From assembly GCF_031846415.1 (NCBI RefSeq), contig NZ_JAVRHT010000006.1:1-64000 (forward strand): a stretch of DNA of 64,000 nucleotides, read 5' to 3'. Under the pieces are notes generated by a model. It saw only the letters and a list, made by a program, of their open reading frames with translations. It ran no database searches and was not told where the DNA came from. A program made the translations under genes and the position numbers. Shown here piece after piece: positions 8,503-16,604 of this stretch (its first letter is position 1; the number at the start of each line of letters is the position of its first letter). Source of the DNA: Rubrivirga litoralis. GTDB lineage: Bacteria; Bacteroidota; Rhodothermia; Rhodothermales; Rubricoccaceae.

Positions 8503-8529
8503 GGCGCCCTTTCCGATGGAAGGGGCGCC
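8503..8529. repeat. Hairpin GGCGCCCTTTCC/GGAAGGGGCGCC
   Basis: A 12-bp inverted repeat with one G-T pair and a 3-nt loop (GAT). It lies in the non-coding stretch between the IS3-type end and the PL14-like gene stop at 8676. It could terminate the leftward operon, though there is no T-run and it lies about 150 bp past the stop. Confidence 0.45.
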
Positions 8530-8675
8530 GCGAGTTCCGGGGCCGCGCCAAACGCGGAGGTCGTTGACGGGAGACGAATGCCTACATGCCCCGACCGCTG
8601 CCAGCGAAGCGACCGCCCCGTCTAGCGCGCTCCGGCCGACGCCATACCGCCTCGGGCCGCTCCGTCAGACAGCCT

Positions 8676-9662
8676 CTACAGTAGGCCGTCGCACTCGGCG
8701 GACGTGTGGCAGGTGGCGATGTCGTCGATCCGGATGAACGACGTGGTGCTCAGGTCCCACTTCGACGTGCCGCCACCGTTGAAGACCTGGATCAGCGCCT
8801 CGTCTATCGTGTGGTTGTTGTCCATCCACAGGATGTCGCCCCTGCTGGCCTTCGAGTTGCCAAACCCAGCCGGGTCGTCGTTCTCCTTCAGCCACACCTT
8901 GAGACGGCCGTCGTTATTGGCCTTGGTGTTCATGCCGACGTAGATCCGGACCACGTACTGTTTGCCAGCCGTGACGTCGAACCCGGTGTCCACGTACTCG
9001 CCGGTGCAGCTGAGCTGGCCCTTGTGGTAGATGTACGCGTAGAGGCGAGCCGTGTTGGGGCTCGACGTCCGGTCGCCGCGCCACATCATGCGCGCGCTCC
9101 AGCCCTTGCCGTCCCAGCCCGGATCGCCGCCGGTGTTGCCGTCGCCGCCCGCCATTCCGGGCAGCTTGCCACCGTTCGAGCCCTTGGGGGGCGGGGTGAA
9201 GTCGAACCCCGTCTCGAACTGGACACGGTACTGGATGTAGTAGCCGGAGCGCGGACGGATCGGCACGCGAATCTTGCCGCCGGTCCCATTGCCGTGGATA
9301 CCGGGAGGGAGCCGGAAGCGGAGGGCGCCGTCGTGGACCTCCAAAAGGTTACCCCTGGAGGTCCAGTCGTTGCTGCGGGTCCACGAGAGGCCGGAGCCGA
9401 AGTCGCTCTCCGCGTCGCTCTCGCGGTACCGCTGGCCGTCGCTGTAGTCGTCGAAGTCGACGTAGAGCCGGCTCCCAGCGGCCGCCCCGAGAGCGCTGGC
9501 TGGGCGGGCGGGGCCGCACTCGGGGCGCTCGCCGGCCGCTGCGAGAGCGCTGGCCGAGGAGGCTGAGACGTCGGGAGCCGTCGTGTCGCACGACGTGAGG
9601 ACGAACGCGGAGGCGAGCAGCGCCGAAGCGAGAAGCCGGAGGTTACCAGTAGAGCGCGTCAT
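8676..9662 (-). CDS. PL14-like polysaccharide lyase, lipoprotein
   Basis: A 328-residue secreted lyase-like protein, last gene of the leftward operon. The N-terminus is a type II signal peptide with lipobox LTSC (Cys about residue 25), so it should be lipid-anchored. From about residue 65 a beta-jelly-roll domain follows, with GGKIRVPIRPRSGYYIQY, the block GGKLPGMAGG, and GWSARMMWRG. That combination is the hallmark of the polysaccharide lyase 14 group (alginate or glucuronan lyases). The C-terminal part (WMDNNHTIDEAL, FIRIDDIATCHTS) completes the sandwich. It probably cuts the same acidic polysaccharide as the PL6 enzyme at 36165. Exact specificity cannot be read from sequence. Confidence 0.75.
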   Translation of the reverse strand: MTRSTGNLRLLASALLASAFVLTSCDTTAPDVSASSASALAAAGERPECGPARPASALGAAAGSRLYVDFDDYSDGQRYRESDAESDFGSGLSWTRSNDWTSRGNLLEVHDGALRFRLPPGIHGNGTGGKIRVPIRPRSGYYIQYRVQFETGFDFTPPPKGSNGGKLPGMAGGDGNTGGDPGWDGKGWSARMMWRGDRTSSPNTARLYAYIYHKGQLSCTGEYVDTGFDVTAGKQYVVRIYVGMNTKANNDGRLKVWLKENDDPAGFGNSKASRGDILWMDNNHTIDEALIQVFNGGGTSKWDLSTTSFIRIDDIATCHTSAECDGLL

Positions 9663-9793
9663 GAGAGCGAGAGGGGGGGACGGCACGTGGCACGCGGGAG
9701 AGTCAAGTTCCGCCCCAGGTCTCGGCGACAGACGCAGGACGTCGGATCTGGTCGAGGCGAGGGACCCGCCCTCGGTCGTGGTGACGGGCGGGG

Positions 9794-10846
9794 CTAGCGC
9801 TGGACGCGGCCGGACCCCGCCCCGCCCGCGAGCGCCTCGACCTCGGCCGCCGTCGAGAGGTTGAGGTCGCCGGGGATCGTCTGCTTCAGCGCGCTCGCGG
9901 CCACGGCGAAGTTCAACGCCTCCTCGGCGTCCGTCTTCGTGAGCAGCCCGTGGACGAGCCCGGCCGCGAACGAGTCGCCCCCGCCCACGCGGTCGACGAG
10001 CCGGAGGTCGTACCGGCGCGACCGCTTCGCCTCCGCGAGCGGGGCGGCCCGCCCCGCCCCGCCCAGGAGCATCGCGCTCCACCCGTTGTCGGACGCCGAG
10101 ATCGATTCGCGGAGCGTGATGGCGACGGCGTCGAACCCGAAGTCGGCCTTGAGCTTCTCGGCGAGCTGGGCGTAGCCGGCCTCGTCGAGCTCGGCGTCCT
10201 CGGCCGCTTCGGCGCCCGAACCCTCCGTCGTCACGCCGAGCGAGCGGTCGGCGTCCTCCTCGTTGGCGATGCAGACGTCGACGTGCTCCATGAGCGGCCG
10301 CATCGTCGCCTGGGCCTCGTCCGTCGTCCACAGCTTCGAGCGGAAGTTGAGGTCGCACGAGACCGTCGCCCCGGCCGCCTTGGCGGCCCGGCACGCCCGC
10401 TCGACGGCCGCCTTCGGCTTGGCCCCGAGCGCCGGCGTGATCCCGGTCCAGTGGAACCAGTCGGCCCCGTCGAACGCGGCGTCCCAGTCGACCTCGTCCG
10501 GGTCCATCTCGCTCACCGCCGAGTGCGCTCGGTCGTAGACCACCTTCGACGGCCGCTGGCTCGCGCCGGTCTCCAAAAAGTAGATCCCCACCCGGTCCCC
10601 GCCGCGCACGACGAACCGCGTGTCGACGCCGAACCGGCGGAGCTGGTTGACCGCCGCCTGCCCGACCTCGTGCTCAGGGAGCTTGCACACGAACCGGGCG
10701 TCGTGGCCGAAGTGGGCGAGCGAGACGGCGACGTTGGCCTCCCCGCCCCCGTAGGTCGCGTCGAAGCGTTGGGCCTGGGTGATGCGGGTGAACCCCGGCG
10801 TCGAGAGCCGGAGCATGATCTCGCCAAACGTGACGACAGTAGACAT
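9794..10846 (-). CDS. kdgK: 2-keto-3-deoxygluconate kinase (PfkB family)
   Basis: It phosphorylates KDG to KDPG with ATP in the cytoplasm. The 350-residue protein shows PfkB signature 1 as YGGGEANVAVSLAHFG (about residues 32-47) and signature 2 as DRVGGGDSFAAGLVHG with catalytic Asp about residue 291. The N-terminal TFGEIMLRLSTPG is characteristic of KDG kinases of this clade. A Gly/Ala-rich loop near residues 260-270 (GGAGRAAPLAE) and the tail carry iterated-motif codons. It lies directly downstream of eda, separated by a long hairpin, and receives KDG from both UxuA and the KduI/KduD branch. Confidence 0.9.
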   Translation of the reverse strand: MSTVVTFGEIMLRLSTPGFTRITQAQRFDATYGGGEANVAVSLAHFGHDARFVCKLPEHEVGQAAVNQLRRFGVDTRFVVRGGDRVGIYFLETGASQRPSKVVYDRAHSAVSEMDPDEVDWDAAFDGADWFHWTGITPALGAKPKAAVERACRAAKAAGATVSCDLNFRSKLWTTDEAQATMRPLMEHVDVCIANEEDADRSLGVTTEGSGAEAAEDAELDEAGYAQLAEKLKADFGFDAVAITLRESISASDNGWSAMLLGGAGRAAPLAEAKRSRRYDLRLVDRVGGGDSFAAGLVHGLLTKTDAEEALNFAVAASALKQTIPGDLNLSTAAEVEALAGGAGSGRVQR

Positions 10847-10880
10847 AGGGACAGAGACAGAGAAGAGGGAAACAGAGGAA

Positions 10881-10932
10881 CCGCCCCGCCCCCGCCTGCG
10901 CGGGGACATGCCCGGAGGCGGGGGCGGGGTGG
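10881..10932 (-). terminator. 17-bp stem hairpin between eda and kdgK
   Basis: The sequence at 10881-10897 is complementary to 10916-10932 over 17 positions (one G-T pair) with an 18-nt loop. Each arm contains the iterated GC motif. The stem begins one base after the eda stop codon on the leftward transcript and ends 34 bp before the kdgK start. It may attenuate transcription into kdgK or protect the eda mRNA 3' end. Confidence 0.55.
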
Positions 10933-11607
10933 TCAGGCGGCGTCGACGGAGGCGCGGAGGCGCTTGGCGTTGGCGGTCAGCCGCGCCCAGTCGCCGGCGG
11001 CCACGGCGTCGGTCTCGACGAGCGCCGACCCGGCCCCGACCGCGACGGCCCCGGCCCGGAGCCACTCGGACGCGTTGTCGAGCGAGACGCCGCCGGTCGG
11101 CATGAGCTTGAGGTGGGGGAGCGGGGCGAGCACGCCGCGGATGAACCCCGGCCCGAGCGCGCCGGCCGGGAACACCTTGGCCACGTCGGCCCCGGCCTCG
11201 GTCGCCTCGTAGATCTCGGTCGGCGTAAAGCACCCGGGCATGGCCGCGGCGTCGAGGTCGTGGGCCGCCTCGATCACCTCGCGCCGAAACACGGGGCTGA
11301 CGACGTAGCGCGCCCCGGCCTCGATGGCCGCCCGCGCGGTCTCGGCGTCGGTCACCGACCCGGCGCCGACGAGGACCGACCCGCTCATGGCCTCGGTGAC
11401 GGCCCGGATGCCCTCGATGGCGTTGGGGACCGTCATCGTGACCTCGAAGCAGACCACCCCGCCCACCTGGAGCGCCTGGGCGATCTGGACGAGCTTCTCG
11501 GGCTCGTCGGTGCGGACGACGGCGACGGCTCGGTCGCGCTCGATCCAGCGGACGACGTCGGCGCGCGTGGCGGCGGTGGGGCGGTCGGTGGCAGGGTTGA
11601 TCGGCAT
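10933..11607 (-). CDS. eda: KDPG aldolase
   Basis: Bifunctional 2-dehydro-3-deoxyphosphogluconate/4-hydroxy-2-oxoglutarate aldolase, splitting KDPG into pyruvate and glyceraldehyde-3-phosphate. The 224-residue TIM barrel shows the catalytic Glu in CFEVTMTVPNA (about residue 55), the Schiff-base lysine in DVAKVFPAG (about residue 144), and the phosphate-binding LMPTGGVSLDN. Length is normal for the family. The ATG at 11607 lies 55 bp after the uxuA stop on the same strand. It is the last enzymatic step shared by all uronate branches in this locus. Confidence 0.93.
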   Translation of the reverse strand: MPINPATDRPTAATRADVVRWIERDRAVAVVRTDEPEKLVQIAQALQVGGVVCFEVTMTVPNAIEGIRAVTEAMSGSVLVGAGSVTDAETARAAIEAGARYVVSPVFRREVIEAAHDLDAAAMPGCFTPTEIYEATEAGADVAKVFPAGALGPGFIRGVLAPLPHLKLMPTGGVSLDNASEWLRAGAVAVGAGSALVETDAVAAGDWARLTANAKRLRASVDAA

Positions 11608-11662
11608 ATCGGTACGTCGGCGGGGCGGCCCCGCACGGTGGGCGGGGCGGAATGGCCGCGGG

Positions 11663-12745
11663 TTACGAGCGGGGCGGGGTGGCCGCGTCCCAGAGGCCGC
11701 GGAGGTAGGTGGCGCCGAGGGCGCGGTCGTAGAGGCCGTAGCCGGGGCGCACGTCGGAGTTGTCGCGCTCGGTCCAGATCTGGCGCCCGTGGTCGGGCCG
11801 GAGCGGACCGTCGAAGCCGGCGCTCTTGAGCGCGGCGACGACGGCGGCCAGGTCGACGTCGCCGTCGGGGTGGGGGGTCTCGGTAAAGTCCCGCCCCGCC
11901 CCGTCCGCCCCGCCCGGCGTGGGGACGTGGGCGACGTTGCGGAGGTGGGCAAAGTGGAGCCGGCCCCGCCCCGCCAGCCGCGCGGCGTCGGCGGCCAGCC
12001 CCGGCGCCTGCTGCGGGTCGGCGCCGAGCGAGCCGGTGCAGAACGTGACCCCGTTCGCCGGGCTGTCCACGAGGTCGCAGACGCGGCCGAAGGCGGCGGC
12101 GCTCGTGACCACGCGCGGCAACCCGAAAAGAGGCCACGGCGGATCGTCGGGGTGGATCGCGAGCTTGACGCCGGCCGCCTCGGCGGCGGGCACGGCCCGC
12201 TCCAGGAACCACCCGAGGTGGTCCCACATCCGCTCCGTGTCGACCTCGGCGTAGGCCGCGAACAGCCGGCGGAGGTCGTCGGGCGAGTGCGCGTCCATCC
12301 AGCCCGGAAGGCCGCCGGACGCCAGCGCCGTCTCGACCTCGGCCAACTCGCCCTCGAAGTAGGCCAGCGCTTCGGACCCGTCGGGGAGCGGGCGGTGGAG
12401 GTCCGTCCGCGTCCAGTCGAACACGGGCATAAAGTTGTAGCACACGACCGGCACGCCCGCCCCGCCCACGGCCTCGACCGACGCGCACCAGGCGTCGGCC
12501 AGTCGGTCGCGGTCGTCAGTCCCCAGCTTGACGCCCTCGGGGACCGGGATCGACTCGATGCAGGTCAGCGCGAGGCCGGCGTCCTCGACGCGCTCGCGGA
12601 GCGACGTCACGGCGTCGGCGGTCCACGCCACGCCGGGCGCGACGTCGTAGAGCGCGCTCACGATGCCCCCGACGCCCGGGATCTGGCGGATGGCGTCCAG
12701 CGTGACGGGGTCGGACTCGCCGTACCAGCGGAAAGAAAGGTTCAT
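11663..12745 (-). CDS. uxuA: Mannonate dehydratase
   Basis: It dehydrates D-mannonate to 2-keto-3-deoxygluconate. The 360-residue protein begins MNLSFRWYGESDPVTLDAIRQIPGV, matching the UxuA N-terminus. Metal and substrate residues are visible in CYNFMPVFDWTRTDL, KLAIHPDDPPWPLFGLPR and LHFAHLRNV, which are conserved UxuA blocks; the C-terminal RPDHGRQIW is also typical. Length is slightly below the E. coli enzyme (394). Its start is 2 bp from the stop of the SDR gene, indicating tight translational coupling. An internal GGADGAG loop near residue 300 is encoded by an iterated-motif copy. Confidence 0.93.
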   Translation of the reverse strand: MNLSFRWYGESDPVTLDAIRQIPGVGGIVSALYDVAPGVAWTADAVTSLRERVEDAGLALTCIESIPVPEGVKLGTDDRDRLADAWCASVEAVGGAGVPVVCYNFMPVFDWTRTDLHRPLPDGSEALAYFEGELAEVETALASGGLPGWMDAHSPDDLRRLFAAYAEVDTERMWDHLGWFLERAVPAAEAAGVKLAIHPDDPPWPLFGLPRVVTSAAAFGRVCDLVDSPANGVTFCTGSLGADPQQAPGLAADAARLAGRGRLHFAHLRNVAHVPTPGGADGAGRDFTETPHPDGDVDLAAVVAALKSAGFDGPLRPDHGRQIWTERDNSDVRPGYGLYDRALGATYLRGLWDAATPPRS

Positions 12746-12747
12746 GT

Positions 12748-13587
12748 CTAAAAGCCCCCGTAGGCTGCGAATCCGCCGTCGATGGGGAGGACGGCGCCGG
12801 TGATAAAGCGGGCGGCGGGCGAGCACAGGAAGACGACGGCGCCGGCCACCTCGTCCGGCTCGCCAAAGCGGCCGGCCGGCGTGTGCGCGACGATGTCGGC
12901 CCCGCGCTCGGTGAGCGAGCCGTCGGCGTTGAGGAGGAGGTCGCGGTTCTGGTCAGCCACGAAAAAGCCCGGGGCGACCGCGTTGACGCGGACCCGGCCC
13001 TCGGTCTCTTTGGCGAGGTCGACGGCCATCCAGCGCGTGTACTGGTCCACGGCCGCCTTCGCCGTCGAGTAGCCGACGACGCGCGAGATCACGCGCGTGG
13101 ACGTCATCGACGACACGTTGACGACTGCCCCGCCCCCGGGCTCGGTCACGTGCTCGGCGATCGCCTCGCCGAAGGTCTGGGTCGGGAGCACGGTCCCGAG
13201 CAGGTTGAGGTCGACCACGCCCCGCCAGGCCTCCGGGTCGAGGCGGAACGGGCTGTCGCCCGGCGCCAGCGTCGCGCCGGCCACGTTGCCGCCGGCCGTG
13301 TTCACGAGCGCGTCGACGCGGCCAAAGCGGTCGAGGACGGCGTCGCGGGCGCGCTCGAGGGCGTCGACCTCGAGCACGTTGGCCTCGACGCCGAGCGCCC
13401 GCTCGCCGGTCGGGTCCATCTCGCGCGCCGCGGCCTGCGCCTCGTCGGCGTCGAGCCCGAGGAGGACGACGCGGGCGCCGGCGGCGAGCAGGCCGCGCGA
13501 CATCCCGCTGCCGAGCGTGCCGTAGCCGCCGGTCACGACGACGACGCGGTCGTCCAGGCGGAAGGAAGGGGAGGGCGGGGTGGGCAT
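12748..13587 (-). CDS. SDR oxidoreductase, probable D-mannonate oxidoreductase
   Basis: A 279-residue short-chain dehydrogenase/reductase. The nucleotide-binding motif is VTGGYGTLGSGM (about residues 18-29), the NTAGG block follows near residue 94, and the catalytic Ser-Tyr-Lys is VSSMTS ... YSTAKAA. The TGGxGxLG variant and long internal loop resemble SDR-type fructuronate reductases encoded next to uxuA in Bacteroidota and Thermotogae. The expected reaction is D-fructuronate to D-mannonate with NAD(P)H, connecting UxaC to UxuA. No classical UxuB is present in the window, which supports this role by elimination. Specificity remains inference. Confidence 0.8.
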   Translation of the reverse strand: MPTPPSPSFRLDDRVVVVTGGYGTLGSGMSRGLLAAGARVVLLGLDADEAQAAAREMDPTGERALGVEANVLEVDALERARDAVLDRFGRVDALVNTAGGNVAGATLAPGDSPFRLDPEAWRGVVDLNLLGTVLPTQTFGEAIAEHVTEPGGGAVVNVSSMTSTRVISRVVGYSTAKAAVDQYTRWMAVDLAKETEGRVRVNAVAPGFFVADQNRDLLLNADGSLTERGADIVAHTPAGRFGEPDEVAGAVVFLCSPAARFITGAVLPIDGGFAAYGGF

Positions 13588-13630
13588 TCGGGGCGGGGTG
13601 GGGGAGGGGCGACGCGCGGGCAGGGCGGCG

Positions 13631-14974
13631 CTAGTAGCCGAGGAGAGACGGGAGCCAGAGCGACAACCCGGGGAACGCCGTCACGAGGGCGAGGGCGATG
13701 AGCATGGCGATAAACAGCGGGAGCAGCGGCCGGACCACGCGCGCGATCGTCGTCTCGGCCACGCCGACGCCCACGAACAGCACGCTCCCGACGGGCGGCG
13801 TGCACAGCCCGATGCACAGGTTGAGCACCATCACGATCCCGAAGTGGACCGGGTCCATCCCCAACTCGACCACGACCGGCAGGAAGATGGGCGTGAAGAT
13901 GAGGATGGCCGGTGTCATGTCCATGAACACGCCGACGAACAGGAGCACGACGTTGATGATCAGGAACACGGCGATCGGGTTCTCGACGGCCGTGACCGCG
14001 CTGGCGATCGCCTGCGGCAGGTTCACGTAGGCCATGATCCACGACATCGCGATGCTCACCGCGATCAGGAGCAGGACAATCGCCGTCGTCGCCGTGGCGT
14101 CGAGCAGGATCTGGGGGAGGTCGCGGAGCGTGATGCCGCGGTAGGCGAACGCGAGCGCGCCGGCGTAGAGGACGGCCACGGCCGCCGCCTCGGTCGCCGT
14201 GAACACGCCGCCCACGATCCCGCCGATCACGACGACGAGCAGGAACAGGCTGGGCAGCGCCGCTACGAACCGGCGTACGATCTCGCCGAACGCCGACCAC
14301 TCGCCGGTCGGGTAGCCGCGCCGCCACGCCGTGACGCCGGCCACGGCCATGAGCATCCCGCCCACGAGCAGGCCCGGCACGTAGCCGGCCAGGAAGAGCG
14401 CCGCGATCGACGCCCCTCCGCTCGCCAGTGAGTACACGATGAGCACGTTCGACGGCGGAATGATGAGCCCCGTTGTCGCGCTCGTGATGTTGACGGCGGC
14501 GGCAAAGTCGCGGTCGTAGCCCTCGTCCACCATGCGCGGCCCGACCGTCGCGCCGATGGCGGAGGCGGCGGCGACGGCGCTCCCCGAGATGGCGCCGAAG
14601 AGCATCGACGCGAGCACGTTCACGAACGCCAACCCGCCCGGGAGCGGGCCGAGGAGGGCTTTGGCGAAGTCGATGAGCCGGGCTGCGATCCCGCCCTGGT
14701 TCATGAGCTGGCCGGCCAGGATGAAGAACGGGATGGCGAGCAGCGTGAAGCTGTCGAGGCCCGTCGCCATCCGCTGGGCGACGGTCGTGAGCGCGGCCGT
14801 CGGGCCGATCGACAGCATCATGGTCGCGACCGTCGCCAGCCCGATCGCGAACGCCACGCGGACGCCGAGCGCGAGCAGCACCACGAACACGCCCACGAGC
14901 ACGGCGATGGCCGTGCCGTCCGCAGCGAGGGCGGCCGACGCCTCGGGGGCGGCCTGGAGGAGCGCCCACGTCAT
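13631..14974 (-). CDS. dctM: TRAP transporter large permease
   Basis: A 447-residue inner-membrane protein of the DctM family, the channel-forming subunit of a tripartite ATP-independent periplasmic transporter driven by an ion gradient. About a dozen hydrophobic segments are visible. The family block FGAISGSAVAAASAIGAT (about residues 115-132) and the second half-repeat around GVFTATEAAAVAVLYA and CTPPVGSVLFVG are clear. It starts with ATG overlapping the dctQ stop by 4 bp. Its place between uxaC and uxuA implies import of a uronate such as glucuronate or an unsaturated derivative. Confidence 0.93.
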   Translation of the reverse strand: MTWALLQAAPEASAALAADGTAIAVLVGVFVVLLALGVRVAFAIGLATVATMMLSIGPTAALTTVAQRMATGLDSFTLLAIPFFILAGQLMNQGGIAARLIDFAKALLGPLPGGLAFVNVLASMLFGAISGSAVAAASAIGATVGPRMVDEGYDRDFAAAVNITSATTGLIIPPSNVLIVYSLASGGASIAALFLAGYVPGLLVGGMLMAVAGVTAWRRGYPTGEWSAFGEIVRRFVAALPSLFLLVVVIGGIVGGVFTATEAAAVAVLYAGALAFAYRGITLRDLPQILLDATATTAIVLLLIAVSIAMSWIMAYVNLPQAIASAVTAVENPIAVFLIINVVLLFVGVFMDMTPAILIFTPIFLPVVVELGMDPVHFGIVMVLNLCIGLCTPPVGSVLFVGVGVAETTIARVVRPLLPLFIAMLIALALVTAFPGLSLWLPSLLGY

Positions 14975-15597
14975 CGGTCGTCCTCGCGGATGGGGAGCTC
15001 GGACCCCGGCGTCGCGTCGGGCCGGCTGGCGGCGGCGAACGCCTCCGCGCTCGACCCGTCCGGGTCGGGGCCACCCCGCCCGTGCCCGCGCAGCACGGCG
15101 ACGTAGAGGCCGATGGCGTGGAGCGCGTAGAAGCCGATGACGGCGCCTGCGAGCGGGAGCACGGTGTAGACGGCGCCCAGCGACACGCCGAGTGCGGCCG
15201 AGCGCTGCCCCAGCAGCGTCGTCAGGCGAACGAGGTTGCCGCCGCCGTAGAGCATCACGCCGACGGCGAATGCCAAGACGCAGCCCTGGAGCACGACCCC
15301 GAGCGAGGCCCGCGCCTTTGGCCTCGCGTCGAGCGCGCGCGGGAGGAGGTCGATGGCGAGGTGCATCCGCTGGCCCACGGCGTAGGCCGCGCCGAGGAGG
15401 CCGAGCCAGACGAGGAGGAACCGGGCCAGCTCGTCGGTGAACCCGCTCGGGCTGCCCAAGACGAACCGGGTCACGACCTGCCACGTCACGTTGATCACGC
15501 TCGCGCCCATGAGCACGACGCAGGCCCACGCGAGCACGCGGTCGACGGTCCCTTTCAGACCGCCCGCGGTGGTGGCGCGGAGGAGGGGCGCGCTCAC
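14971..15597 (-). CDS. dctQ: TRAP transporter small permease
   Basis: A 208-residue DctQ-family membrane protein with four hydrophobic segments (for example VLAWACVVLMGASVINVTW and ARFLLVWLGLLGAAYAVG). The typical WQVVTRFVLGSPSGFTDELARFLLVW block of DctQ is present near residues 40-65. The start is a GTG whose first bases overlap the TGA of dctP, and its own stop overlaps the dctM ATG, so the three transporter genes are translationally coupled. The C-terminal 40 residues are a charged cytoplasmic tail. Confidence 0.92.
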   Translation of the reverse strand: MSAPLLRATTAGGLKGTVDRVLAWACVVLMGASVINVTWQVVTRFVLGSPSGFTDELARFLLVWLGLLGAAYAVGQRMHLAIDLLPRALDARPKARASLGVVLQGCVLAFAVGVMLYGGGNLVRLTTLLGQRSAALGVSLGAVYTVLPLAGAVIGFYALHAIGLYVAVLRGHGRGGPDPDGSSAEAFAAASRPDATPGSELPIREDDR

Positions 15598-16604
15598 TCG
15601 GCCTCGGGGCTCGCGGGCGGGGCGGGGCGGGACTCGACGGCCTGGATCTCCTCGATGAGCGCGCGCGTCGGCGCGTCGACCTCGGTGAGCATGGCGGCGA
15701 CGAGGTCGGAGAACGGGACCCGGTCCTCGGCGCTCATCTCGATCACCTCGGCCCCGGCCTCGCGGACGGCCGCGAGCGCCTCGGCCGTCGACGCGCGCCA
15801 GAGCCGCTCCTCCAGCCTCGCGCTGGCCTCGGCGGCCTCCTCGACCCACCGCTTTTCCTGCTCCGAGAGCTCGTCCCAGATGGGCGCCCCGATGACCAGC
15901 ACGTCCGGGACCGCCGTGTGCTCGTTGAGCACGAAGTACGGGGCCACCTCGTAGTGCCGCGACAGGTGGTAGCTCGGCGGGTTGTTCTCGGCCCCGTCGA
16001 CGACGCCCTGCTGGAGCGCCGTGTAGAGCTCGCCCCACGAGATCGGCGTCGGGCTCCCGCCCATCGCGCGGACCATCCGCATGGACGTCGGGCTCTCCTG
16101 CACGCGGATCTTGAGGCCCCGGAGGTCGTCTGGCGTCCGCACCGGCCGCTCGACGGTGTAGTAGCTCCGGGCGCCGGCGTCGTAGTAGGTGAGGCCGCGG
16201 AAGCGGAACGGCTCGGTCGAGTCGAGCACGTCGGCCCCGACGTCGCTGTGGAAGAACGCCAGCCGGTGGGCCTCGTCGCGGAACAGGTAGGGGAGCGAGA
16301 ACACGGCGAACTCGGGCGCGAACCCTTCGAGCACGCTCGCCGACACCTTCGTCATCGCGAGCGACCCGATCTGGAGCAGCTCCAGGCACTCGCGCTCGCT
16401 CCCCAACTGGCCCGACGGGTAGATGGCGAGCTGGAGGCTCCCGCCGCTCGCAGAGTCGACGTGCGCGGCCATCGCCGTCATGGCGAGATGGACCGGGTGG
16501 TCCGTGCTCAGCCCATGGCCGAGCCGGAGCACGCGCGTGCCCTCCCCGCCCGTGGGCCCGGAGGCACACCCGCCGACGAGCGCGAGGAGGAGGACCCACC
16601 TCAC
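15594..16604 (-). CDS. dctP: TRAP transporter substrate-binding lipoprotein
   Basis: A 336-residue periplasmic binding protein of the DctP family. It begins with a short lipoprotein signal peptide (lipobox LVGGC, Cys about residue 13), so it is tethered rather than free. The family core is clear: LGHGLSTDHPVHLAM at the start, IYPSGQLGSERECLELLQIGS, then GLKIRVQESPTSMRMVRAMGG containing the conserved Arg that binds the substrate carboxylate, and the block WGELYTALQQGVVDGAENNPPS. The GTG start at 16604 overlaps the uxaC stop. Uronate binding is inferred from context. Confidence 0.92.
   Translation of the reverse strand: MRWVLLLALVGGCASGPTGGEGTRVLRLGHGLSTDHPVHLAMTAMAAHVDSASGGSLQLAIYPSGQLGSERECLELLQIGSLAMTKVSASVLEGFAPEFAVFSLPYLFRDEAHRLAFFHSDVGADVLDSTEPFRFRGLTYYDAGARSYYTVERPVRTPDDLRGLKIRVQESPTSMRMVRAMGGSPTPISWGELYTALQQGVVDGAENNPPSYHLSRHYEVAPYFVLNEHTAVPDVLVIGAPIWDELSEQEKRWVEEAAEASARLEERLWRASTAEALAAVREAGAEVIEMSAEDRVPFSDLVAAMLTEVDAPTRALIEEIQAVESRPAPPASPEAE

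Larger units (their letters stand above)
8264..8675. other. Non-coding region between repair operon and polyuronate locus
   Basis: About 410 bp with no convincing gene on either strand. It contains an IS3-type terminal repeat (8431-8456), a strong hairpin (8503-8529) and a G-rich stretch near 8325-8380. Base composition is less regular than in the flanking genes and codon-position bias is absent. I read it as a scar of insertion at the left boundary of the catabolic locus. Confidence 0.55.

Noticed and set aside
8264..8737. 157-codon plus-strand frame after the ligase
   Set aside because: No codon-position bias or recognisable fold. It runs through the IS3-type end and the hairpin and overlaps the PL14-like gene.
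13580..15954. Plus-strand frames rich in His, Asp and Arg over the TRAP genes
   Set aside because: They are reverse-complement shadows of hydrophobic membrane segments in dctM and dctQ.
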